From contig UBJR01000019.1 of the NCBI GenBank assembly GCA_900465675.1, forward strand, positions 124,001 through 188,000: DNA of 64,000 nucleotides, given 5' to 3'. The position numbers and the translations under genes were made by a program. Positions within the stretch are counted from its first letter, which is position 1, and each line of letters starts with the position of its first letter. This document shows positions 52,083-61,487 of this stretch, piece after piece. Source of the DNA: Hyphomicrobiales bacterium. GTDB lineage: Bacteria; Pseudomonadota; Alphaproteobacteria; Rhizobiales; Rhizobiaceae. Below the pieces are notes generated by a model that saw only the letters and a list, made by a program, of their open reading frames with translations, was not told the origin of the DNA and searched no databases.

Positions 52083-53993
52083 CTATATAATCGGGGAACC
52101 TAACCCCTTGCGCCGCAGGGCTTCTGCGACCTCGTCCAGAATGGCCGGATCGTCAATTGTTGCAGGCATTTTCCACGGTATGCCGTCCGCGATCTTCTGC
52201 ATCGTACCGCGTAGAATCTTTCCGGAGCGCGTTTTCGGTAATCTTTCGACAGTAATCGCTGTCTTGAAGGCAGCAACCGGGCCGATTTCGTCGCGAATCA
52301 TCTTAACGATTTCCGATTCGATCTCCGGTGATTCGCGCAACACACCTTTCTTCAGCACAAGAAACCCGCAGGGCACCTGACCTTTCAGCGAATCAGCAAT
52401 GCCGACGACGGCGCATTCCGCGACATCCGGATGCTTGGCGCAGATTTCTTCCATCGCCCCGGTCGACAGACGATGCCCGGCGCAATTGATGATGTCATCG
52501 GTCCGGGCCATGATGAACAGATAGCCGTCCTCATCGATATAGCCGGCGTCGGCCGTCTTGTAGTGACCCGGAAACTCCTCGAGATAGGCAGCTCGAAACC
52601 TCGAGTCCGCCTGCCATAGCGTTTGAAGGCAACCCGGCGGCAGTGGCAGCTTGATGGCAATGTTGCCGAGTGTGCCCGCCGCAACCGGATGCCCTGCGTC
52701 ATCAAGCACGCGGACATCATATCCAGGCATCGGCACAGATGGTGACCCGTGCTTCACCGGTAGTTTGCCGAGCCCCAGGGGATTGGCCGCAATCGGCCAT
52801 CCGGTCTCGGTTTGCCACCAGTGATCAATGACCGGCACACCGAGTGTTAGCTCTGCCCATTTCAGAGTTTCCGGATCGGCCCGCTCCCCGGCAAGGAAAA
52901 GCGCCCGGAACTTCGATCTCGGATAGCGGCCGGCAAGATCGCCATCGGGGTCTTCCCGGCGGATCGCCCGGAAAGCGGTCGGGGCAGTGAAGAGAACGCG
53001 AACATCGTAATCTGAGACGACCCGCCAGAAAGCGCCCGCATCCGGCGTGCCAACGGGTTTACCCTCGTAGATCACAGTCGTGACACCTGAGAGCAGCGGT
53101 GCATAGACGATATAGGAGTGCCCGACGACCCAGCCGATATCCGATGCCGTCCAGAACACCTCACCAGGCTTCAGCCCGTAGATGTTCACCATCGACCAGT
53201 GCAAGGCGACCAAGTGGCCGCCATTGTCGCGAACAACACCCTTCGGCTGTCCTGTCGTTCCCGATGTATATAGAATGTACAGCGGATCAGTTGCCAGCAC
53301 CGGTGTGCATTCAACCGCAATTCCTCGGCGTTGACCGACCGCCACCTCGAAATCAAGGTCGCGCCCGGAGAGCACGTCTGCCCTGAGCTCCGGCCGCTGC
53401 AGCACCAGGCAATGCTCCGGTTTGATCCTGGATAGCGCGAGAGCCTGATCGACGAGCGGTTTATAGGCGACGACTCGGCCCGGCTCAAGGCCGCAGCTCG
53501 CGGTAATCACCAGCTTGGCACCGCAATCATCGATTCGGGATGCGAGTTCGTTTGCAGCAAAACCGCCAAAGACCACCGAATGCACGGCGCCGAGACGGGC
53601 GCAGGCAAGCATCGAGAAGATCGCCTCCGGCACCATCGGCATGTAGAGGATCGCCCGATCACCCTTGGCGATGCCGAGATCGCGCAGCGTCGCGGCAATC
53701 GCCTGTACCTCTTCCAGCACCTGATCATATGTGTAGCGCGCCCTGGCGCCGTTCATCGCGCTGTCGAAAATGACGGCCGTCTCGTTGCCCCGGCCTGCCT
53801 CTACGTGCCTGTCGAGGCAATTGAAGCAGGTATTGGTCTCACCGCCCACAAACCAGCGGCCATAGACCCCGTCTTCTGGAGCGAAAATCTGCTTCGGCTC
53901 AACGAGCCAGTCGATCGCCTGGGCAGCATCCCGCCAGAAGCGTTCAGGACTGTCTTTCCAGCCGCTGTAGACGTGGTGATACAGGCTCTGCAT
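52083..53993 (-). CDS. Propionyl-CoA synthetase-like acyl-CoA synthetase (PrpE type)
   Basis: 636 residues related to acsA but distinct: YHHVYSGWKDSPERFWRDAAQAIDW, ATP loop YTSGTTGQPKGVVRDNGGH, DHWWQTETGWPIAANPLG, YKTADAGYIDEDGYLFIMARTDDIINCAGHRLSTG and PKTRSGKILRGTMQ with the regulatory lysine. The substitution of the glycine after TETGW and the RDNGGH segment match PrpE/ACSS3 enzymes that prefer propionate. GGAGGAGCAG directly before the ATG is a strong Shine-Dalgarno and decides the start. Flagellin lies 177 bases downstream. Confidence 0.88.
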   Translation of the reverse strand: MQSLYHHVYSGWKDSPERFWRDAAQAIDWLVEPKQIFAPEDGVYGRWFVGGETNTCFNCLDRHVEAGRGNETAVIFDSAMNGARARYTYDQVLEEVQAIAATLRDLGIAKGDRAILYMPMVPEAIFSMLACARLGAVHSVVFGGFAANELASRIDDCGAKLVITASCGLEPGRVVAYKPLVDQALALSRIKPEHCLVLQRPELRADVLSGRDLDFEVAVGQRRGIAVECTPVLATDPLYILYTSGTTGQPKGVVRDNGGHLVALHWSMVNIYGLKPGEVFWTASDIGWVVGHSYIVYAPLLSGVTTVIYEGKPVGTPDAGAFWRVVSDYDVRVLFTAPTAFRAIRREDPDGDLAGRYPRSKFRALFLAGERADPETLKWAELTLGVPVIDHWWQTETGWPIAANPLGLGKLPVKHGSPSVPMPGYDVRVLDDAGHPVAAGTLGNIAIKLPLPPGCLQTLWQADSRFRAAYLEEFPGHYKTADAGYIDEDGYLFIMARTDDIINCAGHRLSTGAMEEICAKHPDVAECAVVGIADSLKGQVPCGFLVLKKGVLRESPEIESEIVKMIRDEIGPVAAFKTAITVERLPKTRSGKILRGTMQKIADGIPWKMPATIDDPAILDEVAEALRRKGLGSPII

Positions 53994-54074
53994 CTGCTCC
54001 TCCCCAGGATATGCAAGCGATGACGCCAATCTAGGGGAGGGAGGGACGAACAGGAAGCCCGACGAAAGGCGGTT

Positions 54075-54734
54075 CTATCGCGTACCGAAGATCGCCGAAC
54101 CGACCCGAACGCAGGTCGCCCCGAAAGCGACAGCCGTCTCGTAGTCGCCGGACATGCCCATCGACAACTTCTCAAGGCCGCAGTTCTTTGCAAGCTTGGC
54201 GAGGAGGGCAAAATGCGGGCCCGGATTTTCTTCCGCCGGCGGAATGCACATCAACCCCTCAATGGCGAGCCCAAGTTCGCCACGGCAGAGATCGACAAAA
54301 GCCGCGGTGTCATCAGGCGCGATCCCGGCTTTCTGCGGCTCAAGCCCGGTATTGACCTGGACATAGAGGCGAACCGTCTTGCCCTGCCGCTTCATCGCAT
54401 CGGCAAGTGCGCGGGCGATCTTTTCCCGATCGACAGTCTCGATGACATCGAACAGCGCCACGGCATCGTCAGCCTTGTTGGATTGCAACGGACCGATCAG
54501 GTGGAGCTCGATCCCCGCCGTTTCGCTCTTCAGCTCCGGCCATTTGCCTTGGCTTTCCTGCACGCGGTTTTCACCGAAGACCCGTTGACCGGCCGCAATC
54601 GCGGGCCGGATCGCCTCCGCGTCGAAGGTTTTCGAGACGGCTACGAGCTGCACCGCACCATCAGGACGCTTCGACTGCTTCGCTGCTTCCGCAATGCGCG
54701 AACGCACCTCGTTCAGGCGCTCTTGAAGTTCCAT
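54075..54734 (-). CDS. PLP homeostasis protein YggS (PLPBP family)
   Basis: 219-residue single-domain TIM barrel that binds pyridoxal phosphate without known catalysis: Lys35 in VAVSKTF carries PLP, with GENRVQES, HLIGPLQSNKA, VQVNTG, and the terminal LSMGMSGDYETAVAFGATCVRVGSAIFG. It buffers PLP and affects amino-acid and keto-acid balance. It is divergent from leuS, upstream of the PrpE-like gene on the same strand (81-base gap). Confidence 0.93.
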   Translation of the reverse strand: MELQERLNEVRSRIAEAAKQSKRPDGAVQLVAVSKTFDAEAIRPAIAAGQRVFGENRVQESQGKWPELKSETAGIELHLIGPLQSNKADDAVALFDVIETVDREKIARALADAMKRQGKTVRLYVQVNTGLEPQKAGIAPDDTAAFVDLCRGELGLAIEGLMCIPPAEENPGPHFALLAKLAKNCGLEKLSMGMSGDYETAVAFGATCVRVGSAIFGTR

Positions 54735-54935
54735 CGCCGATCTCCGACATGATGCTGCGAGAATACTGGCAATGCACTAACTGCGGCATGCGTGATTGCC
54801 AAGACCCACCCGGCCGAAAACACCTTTTCCGGCGCTTTGCCGGACACTTGCTGTACCCTCAAAACTTGACGCTACGGTGGTTTCGTGGTGAAGGTCACCA
54901 CCAACTTCCCCTGATTTTCCGGAAATTTGAATACT

Positions 54936-57566
54936 ATGGCTACCGAACGTTATAATCCGCGCGACGCCGAGCCTCGCTGGCAGCAAAAATGGAACGAGGC
55001 AAAGGTCTTCGAGACCGATAATGCCGATCCGCGCGAGAAATACTACGTCCTCGAAATGTTTCCCTATCCATCGGGCCGCATCCACATGGGCCACGTTCGC
55101 AATTATGCCATGGGCGACGTGGTTGCCCGCTACAAGCGCGCCCGTGGATACAACGTTCTGCACCCGATGGGCTGGGACGCATTCGGCATGCCTGCCGAAA
55201 ATGCCGCCATGGAACGTGGCGTTCATCCTGCATCCTGGACCTATCAGAACATCGGTTCGATGAAGGCGCAGCTGAAGGCCATGGGCCTGTCGCTGGATTG
55301 GAGCCGCGAATTCGCGACCTGCGACGTCGAATACTATCAGCATCAGCAGCATCTCTTCGTGGACTTCCTCGAAAAGGGTCTGGTTTACCGCAAGCAGTCC
55401 AAGGTCAATTGGGATCCGGTCGATAATACCGTTCTGGCAAACGAACAGGTCATCGACGGCCGCGGCTGGCGCTCTGGTGCGCTCGTCGAGCAGCGCGAAC
55501 TGACACAATGGTTCTTCAAGATCACCGACTTCAGCCAGGACCTGCTGGATGCGCTCGATACGCTGGATCAGTGGCCGGAGAAGGTCCGTCTGATGCAGAA
55601 AAACTGGATCGGCCGGTCGGAAGGCCTGACGATCCGTTGGGAAATCGTACCCGAGACCGCACCGGCCGGTGAATCCGAGGTCACTGTTTATACTACGCGC
55701 CCTGATACCCTCTTCGGCGCATCCTTTCTGGCGATTGCCGCTGACCATCCGCTGGCGAAGGAAGCGGCAGCAAAGAATGCCGATATTGACGCTTTCTGCG
55801 AGGAATGCCGCCGCGCCGGCACGTCTCTCGCGGCACTGGAGACTGCCGAAAAGAAGGGCATCGACACCGGAATACGCGTCCGGCATCCGCTGGATGCGTC
55901 CTGGGAATTGCCTGTGTATGTCGCAAACTTCGTGCTGATGGACTACGGCACCGGCGCCATCTTTGGCTGCCCATCCGGCGATCAGCGCGACCTCGATTTT
56001 GCGCGCAAGTACGGCCTCTCGGTCGTGCCCGTCGTCATGCCCAGGGACGGTGACGCTTCCAGCTTCACGGTCGGCGATGTCGCATATGACGGCGACGGCG
56101 TGATGATTAACTCCCGCTTCCTCGACGGCAAGTCCACGACCGAAGCCTTCGATATCGTGGCGGAGAAGCTGTCTTCGACGCAGATCGGCGGCGCAGCGCA
56201 AGGCGAGCGAAAGGTCAATTTCCGCCTCCGCGACTGGGGGATCTCCCGCCAGCGTTACTGGGGCTGCCCGATCCCGGTCATCCATTGCGAAGACTGCGGC
56301 GTCGTGCCGGTGCCGAAGAAGGATCTGCCGGTTCAGCTGCCGTCCGATGTGACCTTCGACCAGCCCGGCAACCCGCTCGACCGGCATCCGACCTGGCGCC
56401 ACGTGGCCTGCCCGCATTGCGGCAAGGATGCACGGCGCGAGACGGACACGATGGACACCTTCGTCGATTCCAGCTGGTATTTCACACGCTTCACTGCACC
56501 GTGGGAAAAGCAGCCGACCGATCCCGCAGCGGCCAATCGCTGGCTGCCGGTCGATCAATATATCGGCGGCATCGAGCACGCGATCCTGCATCTGCTCTAT
56601 TCGCGCTTCTTCACCCGCGCCATGCGCGAGACGGGCCACGTTGATGTGAAGGAGCCCTTCAAGGGCCTCTTCACGCAGGGCATGGTCGTGCATGAAACCT
56701 ATCGCCGCGGAACCGGCTCTCATGGCGATTGGGTGGCACCCGCGGATATCCGGATCGAGGAAGTCGATGGTACCCGCCGCGCTTTCCTGCTGGAAGGCGG
56801 AGACGAGGTATCGATTGGCTCTATCGAGAAGATGTCCAAGTCGAAGAAGAACGTCGTCGATCCTGATGATATCATCGCGTCCTACGGCGCTGACACTGCA
56901 CGCTTCTTCGTGCTGTCGGATTCGCCGCCGGAGCGCGACGTGATCTGGTCGGAGGCCGGTGTCGAAGGTGCACACCGCTTCACGCAGCGCCTGTGGCGGC
57001 TGATTTCGGAGGCAGCTGAAATTCTTGCTGCCGTCCCGGCGACTCCGGCTAAGGAAGGTGAAGCACTGGCGATCTCGCAAGCTGCTCACAAGACGCTAAA
57101 AGCCGTCCAGAATGACTATGACAAGCTGTGGTTCAACAAGGCAGTCGCCCGCATTTACGAGCTGGTGAATGCCATTGCCTCGCCACTGACCAAGGTTGCC
57201 GCCGGTGAAGGCGACGCCGCGTATCGATCGGCCGTGCGCGAAGCCGCACAGATCGTCGTGCAGCTGGTTGCGCCGATGACCCCACATCTTGCAGAAGAAT
57301 GCTGGGCGGCACTCGGCAATACTGGCCTGTTGGCGCAGGCAGCGTGGCCGGCCTATGACGAAGCGCTGACGACCGAGAACGACGTGATTTTGCCGGTGCA
57401 GATCAACGGCAAGAAGCGCGCCGAATTGACAATTTCTCGCGACGCGGATCAGAATGCCGTAACCGAAGCCGTTCTGGCTCTCGATGCGGTTATCAGTGCC
57501 TTGAATGGCCAGGCGCCGAAGAAAATTATCGTGGTTCCACAAAGGATTGTGAACATTGTCGTCTGA
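54936..57566 (+). CDS. leuS: Leucyl-tRNA synthetase
   Basis: Class I synthetase of 876 residues. The HIGH motif is HMGH (50-53), preceded by FPYPSGR; KMSKS is at 632-636. The CP1 editing domain (about 225-420, with TTRPDTLFGASF and MDYGTGAIFGCP) and the zinc-ribbon cysteines HCEDCG...CPHCG are present. CGGAAA ten bases before the ATG supports the start; a TTG nine bases upstream is in frame. lptE begins inside its last codons, then holA: a three-gene unit. Confidence 0.96.
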   Translation: MATERYNPRDAEPRWQQKWNEAKVFETDNADPREKYYVLEMFPYPSGRIHMGHVRNYAMGDVVARYKRARGYNVLHPMGWDAFGMPAENAAMERGVHPASWTYQNIGSMKAQLKAMGLSLDWSREFATCDVEYYQHQQHLFVDFLEKGLVYRKQSKVNWDPVDNTVLANEQVIDGRGWRSGALVEQRELTQWFFKITDFSQDLLDALDTLDQWPEKVRLMQKNWIGRSEGLTIRWEIVPETAPAGESEVTVYTTRPDTLFGASFLAIAADHPLAKEAAAKNADIDAFCEECRRAGTSLAALETAEKKGIDTGIRVRHPLDASWELPVYVANFVLMDYGTGAIFGCPSGDQRDLDFARKYGLSVVPVVMPRDGDASSFTVGDVAYDGDGVMINSRFLDGKSTTEAFDIVAEKLSSTQIGGAAQGERKVNFRLRDWGISRQRYWGCPIPVIHCEDCGVVPVPKKDLPVQLPSDVTFDQPGNPLDRHPTWRHVACPHCGKDARRETDTMDTFVDSSWYFTRFTAPWEKQPTDPAAANRWLPVDQYIGGIEHAILHLLYSRFFTRAMRETGHVDVKEPFKGLFTQGMVVHETYRRGTGSHGDWVAPADIRIEEVDGTRRAFLLEGGDEVSIGSIEKMSKSKKNVVDPDDIIASYGADTARFFVLSDSPPERDVIWSEAGVEGAHRFTQRLWRLISEAAEILAAVPATPAKEGEALAISQAAHKTLKAVQNDYDKLWFNKAVARIYELVNAIASPLTKVAAGEGDAAYRSAVREAAQIVVQLVAPMTPHLAEECWAALGNTGLLAQAAWPAYDEALTTENDVILPVQINGKKRAELTISRDADQNAVTEAVLALDAVISALNGQAPKKIIVVPQRIVNIVV

Positions 57567-58077
57567 TTTCGCTTCGAAACTCGGCCGCCGTGCCGCACTC
57601 GGCCTCATCATTGCATCGGCAGCTTTGCTCGGCTCCTGCCAGGTCCGTCCGCTCTACTCGGAATCATCGGGCGTGGCAGGCAAACTCTCGTCGGTCGGCT
57701 TTTCCGAGGCGACATCGCGGGTAGAACAGGAAGTGCGCAACCGGCTGATCTTCATCGCCGGTCGCGGCGCCGGCGAGTCGGAGAATCCGGAGTATGAAGT
57801 CGAAATCCACGTTCGTTCGAGCGTCACCGACACCCTGCTCGTGAAGTCTTCGGATACGTCACAGGCAGGACGCGTCACAGTCAGCGTCGACTACACGCTC
57901 CGTTCAAACAAGGACACGCAGGTCATCAAGGCCGGCAACCGTTACGCCACGGCCCTGCTTGACTATCCCGGACAGGAATTCGCAAAACAGCGTGCTGTCC
58001 GCGACGCAGAAAACCGTGCGGCGCGTGAGGCCGCAGAATTCGTAAGTCTCGATATCGCCGCCGCACTCGGCCGCTGA
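57556..58077 (+). CDS. lptE: LPS-assembly lipoprotein LptE
   Basis: 173 residues with a lipoprotein signal: ALGLIIASAALLGSC, lipid-modified Cys28. The body QVRPLYSESS...SVDYTLRSNKDTQVIKAGNRYATALLDYPGQEFAKQRA fits the rhizobial LptE family, which plugs the LptD barrel to insert lipopolysaccharide in the outer membrane. The start is a TTG overlapping the end of leuS by 11 bases, consistent with coupling. holA follows after ten bases. Confidence 0.85.
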   Translation: MSSDFASKLGRRAALGLIIASAALLGSCQVRPLYSESSGVAGKLSSVGFSEATSRVEQEVRNRLIFIAGRGAGESENPEYEVEIHVRSSVTDTLLVKSSDTSQAGRVTVSVDYTLRSNKDTQVIKAGNRYATALLDYPGQEFAKQRAVRDAENRAAREAAEFVSLDIAAALGR

Positions 58078-58087
58078 GGAGAGAGCA

Positions 58088-59125
58088 GTGGCGGAGATCA
58101 AGTCCCACGAGTTTGAAGGTTTCCTTCAACGCTCCGCCACGATCTACCGGCTTTTCGTCATCTACGGCCCCGATCGCGGCCTGGTGTCGGAGCGTGCGTC
58201 GCAGATCGCCGCCAAAACGGGTGTCGCTCTCGACGATCCCTTTTCGCTCATCAAACTGGATATTGGCGACCTGCAGAAGGATCCGGGCCGCCTGATCGAC
58301 GAGGCCGGATCTATCGGTCTTTTCGGCGGTCAGAAACTGATCTGGATCCGCGGCGCAGCGAACGAGAAATATCTTGTCGATTCGCTCCAACAGCTTTCCG
58401 AAAAACCGCTGGAGGGAACCTCCGTCATCATCGAAGCCGGCGACCTGAAGAAAGGTGCATTGCTTCGCAAAATCGCCGAAACTGCGCGCAGTGTTGCGAC
58501 GATACCCTGTTACGCTGACGACGCGCGCGCCCTTAACGCCCTGATCGACAACGAGCTCGCAGCAGAAGGCCTGCGCGTGACCACGGCGGCCCGGCAGGCA
58601 CTCGTTGAGCTTATTGGCGGAGATCGTATCGCTTCGCGCAACGAAGTCCGCAAGCTGGCGCTCTATTGCCGCGGTATGGAGACGGTGGAAGAGCATCACG
58701 TCAACGAGATCATCGGGGACGCCAGTGCCGTCTCCGTCGATGATGCGGTCGATGCGATCCTGAGTGGAAACACATCGACCTTCCTGCATGCCATGCAGAA
58801 GATCACAGCATCAAAGACCGCGATCTTTCTCGTCATTCATGCATGTCTGAAGCAGTTTCAGCTGCTCGACACCATGCGTGCGGAAATGGATGAGAAACGG
58901 CTTCCGCCCGGCCAGGTGATGCAAACGCTAGGACGTCACCTGCATTTCCGCCGCAAACCGATTATCGAGCAAGCATTGCGGACCTGGTCGGCAGACGCCA
59001 TTGCGCGCGAGACGGGCCGCTTGCAGGCCGCCATTCTGCAGACACGCAAACGGCAAAGCCTGGAAGACAGTATTGCCCTTCAAACCTTGCTGTCTACAAC
59101 ACTGCAATCAGGCCGAAGGGCCTGA
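58088..59125 (+). CDS. holA: DNA polymerase III delta subunit HolA
   Basis: 345 residues; the clamp-loader delta subunit that opens the beta clamp. Typical segments: YRLFVIYGPDRGLVSERASQIA, DEAGSIGLFGGQKLIWIRGAAN (contains the clamp-opening region), LIGGDRIASRNEVRKLALYC and the C-terminal collar helix region. Start GTG with GAGGAGAG upstream. Its stop directly abuts the stop of parB on the opposite strand. Confidence 0.92.
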   Translation: MAEIKSHEFEGFLQRSATIYRLFVIYGPDRGLVSERASQIAAKTGVALDDPFSLIKLDIGDLQKDPGRLIDEAGSIGLFGGQKLIWIRGAANEKYLVDSLQQLSEKPLEGTSVIIEAGDLKKGALLRKIAETARSVATIPCYADDARALNALIDNELAAEGLRVTTAARQALVELIGGDRIASRNEVRKLALYCRGMETVEEHHVNEIIGDASAVSVDDAVDAILSGNTSTFLHAMQKITASKTAIFLVIHACLKQFQLLDTMRAEMDEKRLPPGQVMQTLGRHLHFRRKPIIEQALRTWSADAIARETGRLQAAILQTRKRQSLEDSIALQTLLSTTLQSGRRA

Positions 59126-60010
59126 TCAACGGCGCTCCAGCAGCCTGCATATTTCTTCCAGTTGCTCGAGGGACTTGTAGGCAATCTTGATCTGGCCGCC
59201 GGACGCCTTGTGATTGATCGTCACATCAAGCCCGAGCGTGTCGGAGAGGGTTCGCTCCAGAGCGATCGTATCCGAATCCTTCTGGTCAAGTCGCGGGCCG
59301 GTGTTCTTCGGCTCCGACTGCGCCTTGATATCGTTTTGCGCCAGGCGTTCGGCATCGCGCACCGACATGCCCTTGGCAACGATCGTCTTCGCCAGCAGAG
59401 CCGGATCTGATGTCGAGACAAGTGCACGGGCGTGACCGGCGGACAGGCTGCCTGCGGCAAGAAGGTCACGAACGGGATCCGGCAGCTTCAACAGCCGCAA
59501 CGAGTTTGCCACATGGCTGCGGCTCTTGCCGATGATCTCGCCAAGATCATTCTGTGTATATCCGTATTCGGCAATCAGCTGCTCATAGCCGAGCGCTTCT
59601 TCAAGCGCATTGAGATCGGAACGTTGAACGTTTTCAACGATCGCAATTTCCAGCGCGGTCTTATCGTCAACATCGCGCACCAACACCGGGATTTCCACCA
59701 GCCCGGCAAGCTGCGCGGCGCGCCAGCGTCTTTCGCCGGCTATAATCTCAAACCGGCCTTCGGTGGATGTGCGAACTACGATCGGTTGGACGATACCGTG
59801 CTGGCGAATCGAGCTCGCAAGGTCATGAAGCTCGCTATCATCGAAAAACCGACGCGGGTTGCGCGGGTTGCGGCTGACAAATTCGATTGGAATCAACCGG
59901 TCAGCGCTGACATTCGGCTTTTCACCCTCGACGGGCAACGGCTGATCCATTTCGCCGATAAGGGCTGCAAGACCGCGCCCCAGACGGCGCTTTGAGACAT
60001 CGTCGTTCAT
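59126..60010 (-). CDS. parB: Chromosome-partitioning protein ParB
   Basis: 294 residues: an N-terminal ParA-interaction peptide (SKRRLGRGLAALIGE), the CTP-binding box GERRWRA (92-98) after NPRNPRRFF, a helix-turn-helix (LGEIIGKSRSHVANSLRLL) that reads parS, and a C-terminal dimerisation domain. It loads on parS sites as a CTP-gated clamp and spreads. It starts 22 bases after parA. Four parS-like sites are visible in the window. Confidence 0.96.
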   Translation of the reverse strand: MNDDVSKRRLGRGLAALIGEMDQPLPVEGEKPNVSADRLIPIEFVSRNPRNPRRFFDDSELHDLASSIRQHGIVQPIVVRTSTEGRFEIIAGERRWRAAQLAGLVEIPVLVRDVDDKTALEIAIVENVQRSDLNALEEALGYEQLIAEYGYTQNDLGEIIGKSRSHVANSLRLLKLPDPVRDLLAAGSLSAGHARALVSTSDPALLAKTIVAKGMSVRDAERLAQNDIKAQSEPKNTGPRLDQKDSDTIALERTLSDTLGLDVTINHKASGGQIKIAYKSLEQLEEICRLLERR

Positions 60011-60032
60011 CGTCTGATACTCGCTTTACAAT

Positions 60033-60827
60033 TCACGCCGCGAGGCGTTGGCGTTCGCGCTGGATGACCTCCGACGCGAGCTGCAGATAAGCCTGACTGC
60101 CGGCACATTTCAGATCATAGAGGATCGCCGGCTTTCCGTAAGATGGCGCCTCAGAAACGCGAACATTCCTCGGAATCAACGTGTGGTATACCTTATCGCC
60201 CAGATGCGTCCGGACGTCGTTGACAACCTGCTGCGCAAGATTGTTTCGGGCATCAAACATTGTCAGGACGATACCCTGAATGTCGAGCCGCGGATTGACC
60301 GTGCGGCGAACCTGATCGACAGTTTCCAATAGCTGGCTGAGACCTTCAAGCGCAAAGAATTCGCATTGAAGCGGCACAAGCACCGAATGTGCCGCAGCCA
60401 TCGCATTCATAGTCAACAGGTTGAACGACGGCGGGCAATCAAGAATTATATATGAAAAATCAAAAGCTTCCTCGGATGCGAGAGCCTTCTTCAGCTTAAA
60501 GACCCGATCCGACTGCTGTGCAATCTCCATCTCGATACCAAGAAGATCCATGGTCGATGGCACAATGAACAAGTTCGGAACTGCCGTCTGCTGCGCCGTT
60601 TCGCGAACACCGGCTTCGCCCACAAGGAGATCATAGGACGAGACCAATCGGCTCTTCCGATCAATACCAAGCCCGGTGCTGGCATTTCCCTGGGGATCGA
60701 GATCGACGATCAGGACGCGTTCACCGATCGCGGCGAGGGCGGTAGCGAGATTGATCGCCGTCGTCGTCTTGCCGACGCCACCCTTTTGGTTTGCAATGGT
60801 AATAATCCGGTTGCGTTCGCCAGCCAT
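60033..60827 (-). CDS. parA: Chromosome-partitioning ATPase ParA
   Basis: 264 residues: deviant Walker A KGGVGKTT (15-22), DLDPQGNASTGLG, and Walker B-like ILDCPPSF. It binds nucleoid DNA as an ATP dimer and pulls ParB-parS complexes. The start is ATG before AGERNRI; a TTG 15 bases upstream is in frame without Shine-Dalgarno. Genes run rsmG-parA-parB with 20- to 22-base gaps. Confidence 0.96.
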   Translation of the reverse strand: MAGERNRIITIANQKGGVGKTTTAINLATALAAIGERVLIVDLDPQGNASTGLGIDRKSRLVSSYDLLVGEAGVRETAQQTAVPNLFIVPSTMDLLGIEMEIAQQSDRVFKLKKALASEEAFDFSYIILDCPPSFNLLTMNAMAAAHSVLVPLQCEFFALEGLSQLLETVDQVRRTVNPRLDIQGIVLTMFDARNNLAQQVVNDVRTHLGDKVYHTLIPRNVRVSEAPSYGKPAILYDLKCAGSQAYLQLASEVIQRERQRLAA

Positions 60828-60847
60828 CGTTTGATGATCCAAAATCG

Positions 60848-61465
60848 TTAAACCAAGTGCCGGAGTTCGGAGATTTCAAGAATAATGGAATCCCGCTCGA
60901 CGACACTGGTATGTTCTACCAGATCGAATTGCCATCGGCCATGCGCTTTCGTAATCTCGCTCTGGTAATCCCGGCCTTTATGGAAGAAAGCCCGGCATTT
61001 CTCATTCTTCCGCATCCAGGGCAGCGAGAACTCCAGCAACTTGTCGAGATCCGCAAGCGCACGACCAGAAATGGCATCGCAATCTCCGACCTCGCTGTAT
61101 ACATCTTCGATCCGCACGGCATGGACAGAACCTCGTGCACCTGTTTCCCGCAACGCAAGCCGCAAGAATGACGCCTTCTTGTTATTACTCTCCACGAGAT
61201 GCACCCAGCCGTCCTTCTGTTCCGCGAGGAGGATGGCCGTGATGATACCAGGAAAGCCGCCGCCACTTCCGAGATCCACCCAGACTTTCGCATCGGAACT
61301 CAACTGAAATATCTGAGCGCTATCGACGATATGCCGATCCCAGGCATCGGCCAAAGTCGATGGTGCGACGAGATTGATCGTCTTTGCCCACTTCTGGAAC
61401 AGCTGAAGAAAATGCTCAAGGCGAGACTGTGTTTCACGTGAAACACTTTGACCGTTCAGGTTCAT
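60848..61465 (-). CDS. rsmG: 16S rRNA (guanine527-N7)-methyltransferase RsmG
   Basis: 205 residues: SAM-binding VDLGSGGGFPG (63-73), VHLVESNNKKASFL and DAISGRALADLDKL, as in RsmG/GidB. It methylates G527 in 16S rRNA; loss gives low-level streptomycin resistance. Residues 7-12 (SVSRET) are encoded by a perfect parS site, so the gene's 5' end doubles as a centromere element. The ATG starts 22 bases after the mnmG stop. Confidence 0.94.
   Translation of the reverse strand: MNLNGQSVSRETQSRLEHFLQLFQKWAKTINLVAPSTLADAWDRHIVDSAQIFQLSSDAKVWVDLGSGGGFPGIITAILLAEQKDGWVHLVESNNKKASFLRLALRETGARGSVHAVRIEDVYSEVGDCDAISGRALADLDKLLEFSLPWMRKNEKCRAFFHKGRDYQSEITKAHGRWQFDLVEHTSVVERDSIILEISELRHLV
61430..61445. other. 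parS: parS site (perfect) inside rsmG
   Basis: TGTTTCACGTGAAACA matches the parS consensus at all 16 positions. It lies within codons 7-12 of rsmG. Confidence 0.9.
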
Positions 61466-61487
61466 TCGATGACTCTTTCCGCGTGTA

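Noticed and set aside
54777..57089. Open frame of about 770 codons opposite leuS
   Set aside because: Antisense shadow; leuS shows all synthetase motifs on the plus strand.
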